NCBI GenBank assembly: GCA_947503395.1
Contig: CANNDP010000018.1
Coordinates: forward strand, 1-14,311
Length of the DNA stretch: 14,311 nucleotides
Direction: 5' to 3'
Source of the DNA: Actinomycetota bacterium
GTDB taxonomy: Bacteria; Actinomycetota; Actinomycetes; Nanopelagicales; Nanopelagicaceae
Both the position numbers and the translations under genes were made by a program. The notes under the pieces were generated by a model, which was not told where the DNA came from, made no database searches, and was given only the letters and a program-made list of their open reading frames with translations. Shown piece after piece: positions 7,513 to 14,311 of this stretch; the stretch's first letter is position 1; the number at the start of each line of letters is the position of its first letter.

Positions 7513-9612
7513 ATGGCCGAAGAGCCAAAAAAAGTGCGTAAGCGCGCTGTAAAGAAAAGTGCGAGTAAAGCAGTAGAACAGAGCGAGAGCGCTCCTGCTG
7601 CCAAAGAGAAGAAATCAAAAGCCGGGGTAATCCCAGCTCCAATATTTCAAGCAGCACCCGTTGCTGCTGCCCCAAAGACAAAGCCAGCTGTAGCAAAACC
7701 TGCCGCAAAGAGCTCAGCTGAAGTCTCTGGCGAGAGTGAGGCGGAGAGAGAAAATCGCCGACGCCGTCGTCGCAGGGGAGGTCGTTCTCGTCGCAGGCTA
7801 GAAAAAGATGAAAGCCCTACAACTAACTCAGAGACAAGCCAGGGCCCAAGTAGTGATTCTGAAGGCAGCGTTGGTTTTAAGAAACGCCGTCGCCGTCGTC
7901 GCTCAGGGGCTGAAGGTGTAGCTCCAGGTGAAAAGATTGAAGAAGATGGCGTATTAACTGTAGTTAAAGTACGCGAGCCTCGTCCGGTTCAAGAAAAGCC
8001 GGTTAGAGAAAAGAAGAGCTTTGATCGCCCACCTCGACGCTTTAAAGATCGCGATAGAGATAGAGGACGAGATAAACCTAGATATAACGATTATCGTGAA
8101 AATCGTCGTCGCGGCACAATTCTTACCGATGCTGAATTTCTTGCAAGACGTGAATCTGTAGATCGTGAGATGTTAGTTCGCCAGCAAGGTGATAGAACTC
8201 AGATTGCAATTATGGAAGATAAAGTTTTAGTTGAGCACTATGTCAATCGCAATAGCAATATTTCATATGTTGGAAACGTCTATCTTGGAAAAGTCCAGAA
8301 CGTTTTACCTTCAATGGAAGCTGCCTTCGTTGATATCGGCAAGGGACGAAATGCTGTTTTATATGCCGGCGAAGTTAATTGGGATGCAGCAGGTCTTGCT
8401 GATAATCAAGAGCGAAAGATTGAGAAAGTTCTAAAAACTGGTCAATCAGTATTAGTTCAAGTAACTAAAGATCCAATTGGCCAGAAGGGTGCTCGTTTAA
8501 CCAGTCAGATCTCACTTCCTGGTCGTTATTTGGTTTATGTGCCAGGTGGGGGAATGAGCGGAATCTCAAGACGACTTGCAGATACTGAGCGCTCGCGCTT
8601 AAAAGAAATTCTTAAAGGTCTAATCACTGATGAAGAGGGCGTAATTGTTAGGACTGCTGCAGAGGGAGCAAGCGATGAAGAGCTTACTCGCGACGTGATT
8701 CGCCTAAAGGCGCAATGGGATGACATTAAGGCAAAGTCTGAAAACACCAGCACTTCAGCCCCATCACTTCTTTATGGTGAGCCTGATCTAACGGTTCGAG
8801 TAATTAGAGATATCTTCAATGAAGATTTCCGCAAGCTCACAGTACAAGGAAGCGATGCTTGGGATGATATTAATAATTATCTTGGCCATATTGCCCCTGA
8901 GCTTTTAACAAAGATTGAAAAATACAGCCAAGGCAATGATCTCTTTGCTGAAAATAGAATTGATGAGCAGCTGGCTAAGGCACTTGACCGTAAGGTTTAT
9001 CTGCCATCTGGAGGCTCATTAGTTATTGATCGCACTGAGGCTATGGTGGTTATTGATGTCAATACTGGAAAGTTCATCGGTAAGGGTGGAAATCTAGAAG
9101 AGACTGTTACTAAAAATAACCTTGAGGCAGCAGAGGAAATTGCTCGTCAATTAAGGCTTCGAGATTTGGGCGGAATTATCGTTATCGACTTTATCGATAT
9201 GATTTTAGAGTCAAATCGTGAGCAGGTATTGCGCAGATTAGTTGAGTGTTTAGGAAGAGATAGAACTAAGCATCAAGTAGCTGAAGTAACATCACTTGGT
9301 TTAGTCCAAATGACTCGAAAGAGAGTTGGCCAAGGGCTAATTGAAGCCTTCTCAACAACTTGTGATAGTTGTGGTGGTCGAGGCATTCATGTTCACATGG
9401 AGCCAGTTAATAAGAAGAGCCTTGATCGTGAATTTGTTCCTGCAAAGGCTAATAAAGAGGAGGACCTCTCATCTGATGATTCAGAAAGTGATGAGAAAGC
9501 AAGCCTTGAAGAAAGTGTGACTCCGGCCAAAAAAGATGGAGATTCTGGCCAAAAGAAAGGCTTTAGTAGGCGTAAACGCAGGGCTGCCAGCTCTGGAGTT
9601 GTAACGGCCTAA
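7513..9612 (+). CDS. rne: Ribonuclease E/G family endoribonuclease
   Basis: RNase E/G cleaves single-stranded AU-rich RNA in mRNA decay and in rRNA and tRNA maturation. The 699-residue protein has a long, low-complexity basic N-terminus (about 1-200) with Ala/Lys-rich stretches, arginine blocks at 82-95 and 124-130, and an Arg/Asp-rich segment at 173-200. The S1-containing catalytic core begins near 210, with VGNVYLGKVQNVLPSMEAAF at 253-272. Catalytic Asp residues are in VVIDVNTGKF (D515) and IVIDFIDM (D559). The zinc-link cysteines are in TTCDSCGGRG (C617 and C620). A short acidic then basic tail ends the protein. This split disordered layout resembles mycobacterial RNase E. The ATG at 7513 follows AAGAAGGA with nine bases spacing. 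Its neighbours rplU and rpmA support the actinobacterial rne locus. A very basic N-terminus suggests RNA binding or protein scaffolding (inference). Confidence 0.96.
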   Translation: MAEEPKKVRKRAVKKSASKAVEQSESAPAAKEKKSKAGVIPAPIFQAAPVAAAPKTKPAVAKPAAKSSAEVSGESEAERENRRRRRRRGGRSRRRLEKDESPTTNSETSQGPSSDSEGSVGFKKRRRRRRSGAEGVAPGEKIEEDGVLTVVKVREPRPVQEKPVREKKSFDRPPRRFKDRDRDRGRDKPRYNDYRENRRRGTILTDAEFLARRESVDREMLVRQQGDRTQIAIMEDKVLVEHYVNRNSNISYVGNVYLGKVQNVLPSMEAAFVDIGKGRNAVLYAGEVNWDAAGLADNQERKIEKVLKTGQSVLVQVTKDPIGQKGARLTSQISLPGRYLVYVPGGGMSGISRRLADTERSRLKEILKGLITDEEGVIVRTAAEGASDEELTRDVIRLKAQWDDIKAKSENTSTSAPSLLYGEPDLTVRVIRDIFNEDFRKLTVQGSDAWDDINNYLGHIAPELLTKIEKYSQGNDLFAENRIDEQLAKALDRKVYLPSGGSLVIDRTEAMVVIDVNTGKFIGKGGNLEETVTKNNLEAAEEIARQLRLRDLGGIIVIDFIDMILESNREQVLRRLVECLGRDRTKHQVAEVTSLGLVQMTRKRVGQGLIEAFSTTCDSCGGRGIHVHMEPVNKKSLDREFVPAKANKEEDLSSDDSESDEKASLEESVTPAKKDGDSGQKKGFSRRKRRAASSGVVTA

Positions 9613-9618
9613 CTCAGT

Positions 9619-9648
9619 TTGACCCTAGATAGGCTCAATCCGTAACCT
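9619..9648 (+). promoter_or_regulatory. Promoter of the rplU-rpmA unit
   Basis: TTGACC (9619-9624) and TAACCT (9643-9648) are spaced by 18 bases and match the -35 consensus and TANNNT -10 well. The predicted start near 9655 would give a 5' UTR of about 53 bases. It lies in the 95-base gap after the rne stop. Good by pattern, with no experimental support. Confidence 0.6.
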
Positions 9649-9695
9649 ATGCCCCTGCCCCGATAAGGGTCTTTGGCAAGAGTAGATAAAGAAAT

Positions 9696-9702
9696 GGAAG
9701 GA
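9696..9702 (+). promoter_or_regulatory. Ribosome binding site that decides the rplU GTG start
   Basis: GGAAGGA ends five bases before the GTG at 9708. It supports this non-ATG start, which yields the standard L21 N-terminus MYAIVKAGG. Confidence 0.8.
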
Positions 9703-9707
9703 CCATT

Positions 9708-10022
9708 GTGTACGCAATAGTTAAGGCTGGCGGTCGCCAGGAGAAGGTCGCTGTTGGCGATACTCTCTTTGTTGATCGTATTGATGCAGCTGCCGGTTCC
9801 ACCGTTTCATTTCCTGCTGTATTAGTTGTCGATGGATCAGCAGTAACAAGTGATCCAAAGCTGCTCTCTGGAGTTAAAGTAACTGGAGAAGTTATTTCAG
9901 AGGTTAAGGGTCCAAAGATTCATATCTTGCGCTTTAAGAATAAGACCGGCTATCGCCGTCGTCAGGGTTTTCGTTCTAAGAACACTCGCGTGAAAATCAC
10001 TGCGATTAATGGTGTGAAGTAA
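9708..10022 (+). CDS. rplU: 50S ribosomal protein L21 (bL21)
   Basis: L21 is a 23S rRNA-binding protein of the large subunit. The 104 residues match the family length. The hallmark N-terminus MYAIVKAGGRQEKV and the C-terminal GYRRRQGFRSKNTRVKI region (about 81-97) are clear. It starts with GTG, fixed by a strong upstream ribosome binding site. It is followed by rpmA after 14 bases, the usual rplU-rpmA pair, and has its own promoter at 9619-9648. Confidence 0.98.
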   Translation: MYAIVKAGGRQEKVAVGDTLFVDRIDAAAGSTVSFPAVLVVDGSAVTSDPKLLSGVKVTGEVISEVKGPKIHILRFKNKTGYRRRQGFRSKNTRVKITAINGVK

Positions 10023-10036
10023 AGGGGTTGGCATAA

Positions 10037-10291
10037 ATGGCATCGAAAAAAGGCGTCTCCTCAACCCGAAATGGTCGCGATTCCAATGCACAATTTCTTG
10101 GAATCAAAAGATTTGGTGGTCAGGTAGTTAACAGCGGCGAGATTCTCGTCCGCCAGCGTGGCACCAAGTTCCACCCAGGTAAGAATGTAGGAATCGGAAA
10201 AGATGACACGCTATTTGCACTTGCTTCAGGTTCAGTGGAGTTTGGCAGTGCCCGTGGTCGTCGCGTTGTAAATATCGTCCCGGTTTCCTAA
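10037..10291 (+). CDS. rpmA: 50S ribosomal protein L27 (bL27)
   Basis: L27 sits near the peptidyl transferase centre and its N-terminal tail contacts the P-site tRNA. The 84-residue protein begins MASKKGVSSTRNGRDSNAQF, the family hallmark, and has RQRGTKFHPGKNVG at about 40-53. There is no extra N-terminal peptide of the kind removed by a protease in some Firmicutes. A modest AAGGGG lies upstream of the ATG, overlapping the end of rplU. A strong terminator follows 20 bases after the stop. Confidence 0.98.
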   Translation: MASKKGVSSTRNGRDSNAQFLGIKRFGGQVVNSGEILVRQRGTKFHPGKNVGIGKDDTLFALASGSVEFGSARGRRVVNIVPVS

Positions 10292-10311
10292 GCAACGGAC
10301 GTTAAAAAATT

Positions 10312-10340
10312 GCGGGTCCGTGCATACGGGCCCGCTTTTT
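10312..10340 (+). terminator. Rho-independent terminator after rpmA
   Basis: GCGGGTCCGT (10312-10321) pairs with ACGGGCCCGC (10326-10335) over a GCAT loop. The stem has ten pairs including one G-T wobble and is followed by TTTTT at 10336-10340. It ends the rplU-rpmA transcript and implies attenuation or a separate promoter for obgE. A possible -10 is TAATTT at 10352-10357, with no convincing -35. Confidence 0.9.
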
Positions 10341-10376
10341 ACTTATCCACCTAATTTATAGAAAGGTAAGAGTCAG

Positions 10377-11855
10377 ATGACAACCTTCGTTGATCGCGTG
10401 ACTCTTCATGCCGCAGCAGGAAAAGGTGGCGATGGCTGTGTCTCTGTTCACCGTGAAAAATTTGTTCCACTTGGTGGCCCAGATGGTGGCAGCGGTGGAA
10501 GGGGCGGCGACATTATTTTGATTGTCGATCCAAGTGTTACTACCTTGCTGGATTTTCATCATTCACCACATCGCAGCGCTAGCTCTGGAAGACAGGGGTA
10601 TGGCGCGCTTAAAAATGGTCCTGATGGCGAAGATTTAATCCTTGGTGTTCCTAATGGAACAGTTGTGATGAATAAAGAAGGCCGCATATTGGCAGATCTA
10701 GTAGGTAATGGAACAAGATTTATTGCAGCTAAAGGTGGTTTAGGTGGCCTTGGCAATAATGCACTTGCCTCAAACCGACGCAGAGCTCCAGGTTTTGCTC
10801 TCCTTGGTGAACCTGGCGAAAAACGAACTCTAATTTTAGAACTTAAATCTGTTGCAGATATTGGTTTAATAGGTTATCCAAGCGCTGGTAAATCATCTTT
10901 AGTTGCAGCTATTTCTGCTGCAAGACCAAAGATTGCTGATTATCCATTTACAACACTTGCCCCAAATCTTGGAGTTGTTCAGGCAGGAGAGGCGAGATTT
11001 ACTGTTGCAGATGTTCCAGGTTTGATACCAGGGGCTTCGCAAGGAAAAGGTCTTGGCCTGCAATTTCTTCGCCATGTTGAGCGCTGCGCAGCTTTAGTAC
11101 ATGTTCTCGATTGTGGAACGCTAGAGACCGAGCGCGATCCAGTTAGAGATTTTGAAGTGATTGAAGATGAATTAAAGAAGTATGCAGAGGACTTAAGCAC
11201 CAGACCTAGAATCATTGCTCTTAATAAAGTTGATCTTCCTGATGCTAAAGCAATGGCAGATATGGTCGAGCCAACGTTAAAAAAGATGGGATATGAGGTT
11301 TTTCAGATCTCAGCTGCATCAAGAATTGGACTTGAACAACTTCTATATGCCATGGCTAAGTTAGTTGCAGAACATAGAAAGCAGGAGAGCGCACAAGAGA
11401 AGGTAAAGATTGTGCTTCGCCCAACTCCAATCGATGATGTCGGCTTTAAAACTATGGCTAATGATGATGGCTCATTCACCGTTATTGGTTCACGCCCTGA
11501 GAGATGGGTTCATCAAACAAACTTTAGTAATGCTGAAGCTGTCGGATATCTTGCAGATCGCCTAGCAAGTTTGGGTGTAGAAAAAGAACTCTTTAAATTA
11601 GGGGCCAAACAAGGCGATGAAGTACGTATTGGTCTAGGTGATGATGCAGTGATCTTTGATTGGGAGCCAACTATTGAGGCAGGAGCAGAACTTCTATCAG
11701 GACCTCGCGGCGATGACATGCGTATCCCGCGCGGATGGGAGAAGTTTGATGAAGAGGCAATTGATCAATTAGATGATGAAGAATTAGCCCAGCAATGGGA
11801 GTACAAGGTGGAAGATCCAACAGATCCAGGAGTAGAAATGGAGGAGCAGAAATGA
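10377..11855 (+). CDS. obgE: GTPase Obg (ObgE/CgtA)
   Basis: Obg is an essential GTPase acting in 50S subunit assembly and linked to the stringent response. The 492-residue protein has the glycine-rich Obg domain (about 2-158, with GGPDGGSGGRGGD at 33-45) and a G domain. The G-domain motifs are G1 GYPSAGKSS (166-174), switch FTT (191-193), G3 DVPG (212-215), G4 NKVD (283-286) and G5 SAA (312-314). A C-terminal OCT domain follows (about 345-430), as usual in Gram-positives, then an acidic tail. The ATG at 10377 follows AAAGG at 10362-10366. Its TGA overlaps the proB ATG. It is usually co-located with rplU-rpmA; here the terminator at 10312-10340 lies between them. Confidence 0.97.
   Translation: MTTFVDRVTLHAAAGKGGDGCVSVHREKFVPLGGPDGGSGGRGGDIILIVDPSVTTLLDFHHSPHRSASSGRQGYGALKNGPDGEDLILGVPNGTVVMNKEGRILADLVGNGTRFIAAKGGLGGLGNNALASNRRRAPGFALLGEPGEKRTLILELKSVADIGLIGYPSAGKSSLVAAISAARPKIADYPFTTLAPNLGVVQAGEARFTVADVPGLIPGASQGKGLGLQFLRHVERCAALVHVLDCGTLETERDPVRDFEVIEDELKKYAEDLSTRPRIIALNKVDLPDAKAMADMVEPTLKKMGYEVFQISAASRIGLEQLLYAMAKLVAEHRKQESAQEKVKIVLRPTPIDDVGFKTMANDDGSFTVIGSRPERWVHQTNFSNAEAVGYLADRLASLGVEKELFKLGAKQGDEVRIGLGDDAVIFDWEPTIEAGAELLSGPRGDDMRIPRGWEKFDEEAIDQLDDEELAQQWEYKVEDPTDPGVEMEEQK
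11840..11846 (+). promoter_or_regulatory. Ribosome binding site that decides the proB start
   Basis: GGAGGAG within the 3' end of obgE ends five bases before ATG 11852. It supports this start over an in-frame start at 11795, which would add 19 Arg/Gly/Ser-rich residues not seen in glutamate 5-kinases and would overlap obgE by 61 bases. Confidence 0.85.
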
Positions 11856-12964
11856 ATCGCGATGCAGTTATTAAAGCAAAGCGAATAGTTATCAAGATTG
11901 GCTCCTCAACACTTACTGGAGCAGATGGCGCCGGCCTTGATAGCGCTGCCGTCACTAAATTGGCAGCAGCAGTTGCTGAATTAAAAGATCAGGGTCGAGA
12001 AGTTGTAGTTGTTTCATCAGGAGCAATTGCTGCAGGTCTTGCACCTCTTGGGCTAGGCAAAAGGCCTGCCGATCTTGCAACGCAACAAGCAGCAGCATCT
12101 GTTGGCCAGGGGCTATTGATTCATAGCTATACCGAAGCGTTAAGAAAACATAAAATCATTGCCTCGCAAGTGCTTTTAACTATTGAAGACATTGTCCGTA
12201 GATCTCACTATCAAAATGCGCAGCGCACCCTCTTTAAATTACTTGCGCTAGGTGTTGTGCCAATTATAAATGAGAATGATTCGGTTGGAACGCAAGAGAT
12301 TAGATTTGGCGATAATGATCGAATCGCTGCTTTAGTTTCACATTTAATTGGGGCAGATTTATTGGTGCTTGTTAGCGATGTTGATGCTCTCTATGATGCT
12401 AATCCAAAAGAGGCTGGAGCTAAGAAAATCTCTCAAGTTGATTCCCTTGCCGAGTTGGCAGATGCCCAAATTGGGGGAGCTGGATCTAAAGTTGGCAGTG
12501 GCGGTATGGTTACAAAGATTGAAGCTGCGCGAATTTCAACCCAAGCTGGAATTCCAATGTTATTAACTTGCCTTGCTGATGTTTCCAAAGTATTGGCTGG
12601 AGCCGAACTTGGAACATACTTTGTCGCATCAACAGATAAGAAGTCTTCTCGTCTGCTCTGGTTAGCGCATGCGGCAAGTAGCAGTGGAAGATTAATTATC
12701 GATGCTGGCGCTGTTAGCGCGCTGCGCGAGCGTGGCACCTCACTTCTTCCTGCGGGAGTAAAAGCTGTTGAAGGGGAATTTAGCTCAGGAGACACTGTTG
12801 AAATAACAGCTCAAGATGGCAGCATCGTTGCCCGCGGATTAGTTGCCTTTGATTCTTCAGAAATTCCAGCAATGCTTGGACGCTCCACTAAAGATCTTGC
12901 GAAAGAATTAGGGCCTGAATATGAGCGAGAGTTGGTCCACCGCGATGACATGGTGCTGTTATGA
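11852..12964 (+). CDS. proB: Glutamate 5-kinase
   Basis: ProB phosphorylates L-glutamate to gamma-glutamyl phosphate, the first and feedback-inhibited step of proline synthesis. The 370-residue protein has an amino acid kinase domain with KIGSSTL (15-21), SSGAIAAG (55-62), NENDSV (140-145), FGDNDRIA (152-159), SDVDALY (175-181) and the GSGGMVTK segment (215-222). A C-terminal PUA domain follows (about 276-370). The PUA-containing long form is the common bacterial type. The ATG overlaps the obgE stop as ATGA and its own TGA overlaps the proA ATG, so the two enzymes of the unstable intermediate are translated together. Confidence 0.97.
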   Translation: MNRDAVIKAKRIVIKIGSSTLTGADGAGLDSAAVTKLAAAVAELKDQGREVVVVSSGAIAAGLAPLGLGKRPADLATQQAAASVGQGLLIHSYTEALRKHKIIASQVLLTIEDIVRRSHYQNAQRTLFKLLALGVVPIINENDSVGTQEIRFGDNDRIAALVSHLIGADLLVLVSDVDALYDANPKEAGAKKISQVDSLAELADAQIGGAGSKVGSGGMVTKIEAARISTQAGIPMLLTCLADVSKVLAGAELGTYFVASTDKKSSRLLWLAHAASSSGRLIIDAGAVSALRERGTSLLPAGVKAVEGEFSSGDTVEITAQDGSIVARGLVAFDSSEIPAMLGRSTKDLAKELGPEYERELVHRDDMVLL

Positions 12965-14229
12965 GCAATGATCAATTAGTTGCAGATCTAGCAGACAAGG
13001 CAAGAAAAGCATCAAAGACTTTAATCACTGCTGGCTATGGCAAGAGACAAGGTGCACTGCTTGCAATTGCAGATGCACTTGAGGCCAATATGGGTGAGAT
13101 CCTTGAAGCCAATAAGTTAGATATGGAGCGCGGGAAAGCTAATGGCCTTAATTCATCCCTTCTTGATCGCCTAGCTTTAAACCCAGAGCGAATCAAAGAT
13201 ATTGCCTCAGGGGCCCGTCAAGTTGCAGCACTTGATGACCCACTTGGAATCGTTTTAAGGCAGCGAACTCTAAGTAATGGATTGAAACTCACGCAAGTAA
13301 CTGTGCCATTTGGGGTTATTGGAATGGTTTATGAGGCTCGTCCAAATGTAACTGTTGATGCTGCAGTAATTCTTCTAATGTCAGGAAATGCAGCGCTACT
13401 TCGTGGTTCATCATCTGCCAAGGCAAGTAATGAGGTGTTGGTTAAAGTAATGAGAGGCGCACTTGAGGCGGGAGATATTTCAAGTGAGGTAATTCAATTA
13501 ATTCCTTCAAGTGATCGTGATACCACTAGGGCCCTTCTTCATGCTCGAGGCAAAGTTGATTTAGTTATTCCAAGAGGAAGCGCAGAATTAATCCGCATGG
13601 TTGTTGATGATTCAACTGTGCCGACTATTGAAACTGGAGCTGGAGTCTGTCATGTTTATATTGATAAGAGCGCTGACTTTTCCAAAGCTCTTCCAATCGT
13701 AATTAACTCAAAGACTCATAGACCTAGCGTTTGTAATGCTGCAGAGACTCTTCTAGTTCATCAAGAGATAGCCAACGACTTTCTACCGCTAGCTCTTAAA
13801 GAACTCCATCAGGTGGGGGTAATTCTGCATTGCGATCAAGTGAGCCTTGGCGTTGCTAACTCACTTTCAATTCCAGCATCCCTTGCCACTGAAGAGAATT
13901 GGTCTACGGAATACGGCGTATTGGAGATGAATGTTGCAGTTGTGCCTGATTTAGATAGCGCTGCTGCTCATATTTTGAAATATGGAACCAATCACACTGA
14001 GGCAATTGTCACTGAATCCAATGAGAGCGCAGAGAGATTTATTGCTCTTGCAGATTGCGCAGCAGTTATGGTCAATGCCTCAACTAGATTTACTGATGGC
14101 CAAGAGATGGGATTTGGCGCAGAGATTGGAATTTCAAATCAGAAGCTTCATGCTCGCGGTCCGATGGGCCTTGAGCAGATGACTACCACCACATGGATTG
14201 TGAGAGGAGATGGCCAGATCCGAAAGTAA
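12961..14229 (+). CDS. proA: Gamma-glutamyl phosphate reductase (glutamate-5-semialdehyde dehydrogenase)
   Basis: ProA reduces gamma-glutamyl phosphate with NADPH to glutamate 5-semialdehyde, which cyclises to pyrroline-5-carboxylate. The 422-residue protein is full length for the family. Visible motifs include VPFGVIGMVYEARPNVT (115-131), TIETGAGVCHVYID (222-235) and RPSVCNAAETLL (254-265), with the catalytic Cys expected at 258. The ProA signature ending KYGTNHTEAI lies at about 340-349. No Shine-Dalgarno precedes the ATG, which overlaps the proB TGA, so translational coupling is likely. ProC is not in the window. Confidence 0.97.
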   Translation: MSNDQLVADLADKARKASKTLITAGYGKRQGALLAIADALEANMGEILEANKLDMERGKANGLNSSLLDRLALNPERIKDIASGARQVAALDDPLGIVLRQRTLSNGLKLTQVTVPFGVIGMVYEARPNVTVDAAVILLMSGNAALLRGSSSAKASNEVLVKVMRGALEAGDISSEVIQLIPSSDRDTTRALLHARGKVDLVIPRGSAELIRMVVDDSTVPTIETGAGVCHVYIDKSADFSKALPIVINSKTHRPSVCNAAETLLVHQEIANDFLPLALKELHQVGVILHCDQVSLGVANSLSIPASLATEENWSTEYGVLEMNVAVVPDLDSAAAHILKYGTNHTEAIVTESNESAERFIALADCAAVMVNASTRFTDGQEMGFGAEIGISNQKLHARGPMGLEQMTTTTWIVRGDGQIRK

Positions 14230-14267
14230 TTCGCTGGCAGCGATAGCTCTTCGGTAAGGTGACCTAT

Positions 14268-14311
14268 ATGTCCAATATCTCGCGCGATGATGTGGCAAAT
14301 CTAGCCAAGTT
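14268..14311 (+). CDS. gatC: Asp-tRNA(Asn)/Glu-tRNA(Gln) amidotransferase subunit C, 5' end only
   Basis: The first 14 full codons read MSNISRDDVANLAK, which fits the GatC N-terminus (SxISRDEVxxLAxLA) closely; the rest lies beyond the window. GatC stabilises the GatA-GatB amidotransferase that converts misacylated Glu-tRNA(Gln) and Asp-tRNA(Asn). The ATG at 14268 follows TAAGGTG (14255-14261) with six bases spacing. It starts 38 bases after proA; a small TCGCT/AGCGA hairpin with GGC loop (14231-14243) lies in the gap but has no T-run. Only 14 residues are available, so the call is tentative. Confidence 0.7.
   Translation, partial: MSNISRDDVANLAK

Noticed and set aside
7484..7552. Upstream reading frame of 22 codons overlapping the rne start
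   Set aside because: It has no ribosome binding site and its ATG is at the base of a hairpin; a short frame like this is expected by chance.
7738..7905. Repeated CGCCGTCGTCGC-like sequence resembling a DNA repeat
   Set aside because: It encodes the arginine blocks of RNase E in frame; the repetition follows from Arg codons.
11795..11851. Extended proB start 19 codons upstream
   Set aside because: It lies inside obgE, adds residues not found in the family, and the strong GGAGGAG sits before the ATG at 11852.
12433..12795. 120-codon open frame on the - strand inside proB
   Set aside because: It is opposite a conserved coding region and has a Ser/Ala/Pro-rich composition typical of antisense shadow frames, with no promoter or ribosome binding site.
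14231..14243. Hairpin after proA as a terminator
   Set aside because: The stem has only five pairs and there is no T-run after it.

Overview
The window is a conserved chromosomal core region of a low-GC actinobacterium (AT-rich by eye, with A/T-ending codons such as AAA, GAA, ATT and TTA common). The order folC–DUF4233–ndk followed by mreB-mreC-mreD-mrdA-rodA, an RNase E/G gene, rplU-rpmA-obgE and proB-proA is the arrangement known from Streptomyces-like Actinobacteria, where the mre cluster lies between ndk and rne. The low GC content, tight packing and short intergenic gaps suggest a streamlined lineage such as the planktonic freshwater Nanopelagicales (acI). That placement is inference and was not tested.

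Layout, all on the + strand. 1-1601: the 3' part of folC (folate polyglutamylation), a small four-helix DUF4233 membrane protein, and ndk, which appears to have its own leaderless promoter. 1613-7307: a cell-elongation (rod complex) operon of mreB, mreC, mreD, the transpeptidase PBP2 (mrdA) and the SEDS glycosyltransferase rodA, with gaps of 0-11 bases and one ATGA overlap. 7308-7512: a 205-base gap holding the most unusual sequence here: a perfect 14-bp palindrome inside a possible promoter, an 80-base segment that can fold into a tRNA-like cloverleaf, and a 10-bp AU-rich hairpin just ahead of the RNase E ribosome binding site. 7513-9612: rne, with a long basic, disordered N-terminal extension. 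9613-10340: a promoter, rplU and rpmA, closed by a strong intrinsic terminator. 10377-14229: obgE, proB and proA joined by ATGA overlaps (ribosome-assembly GTPase plus the first two steps of proline synthesis). 14268-14311: the first codons of what looks like gatC.

Functionally the window joins cell-wall elongation (MreBCD scaffold, PBP2 and RodA), nucleotide and folate metabolism, RNA decay and ribosome assembly (RNase E, L21, L27, Obg) and proline synthesis. No mobile elements, CRISPR arrays, phage genes or broken genes were seen. The protein genes are ordinary core genes; the structured rne leader is the best candidate for something undescribed.
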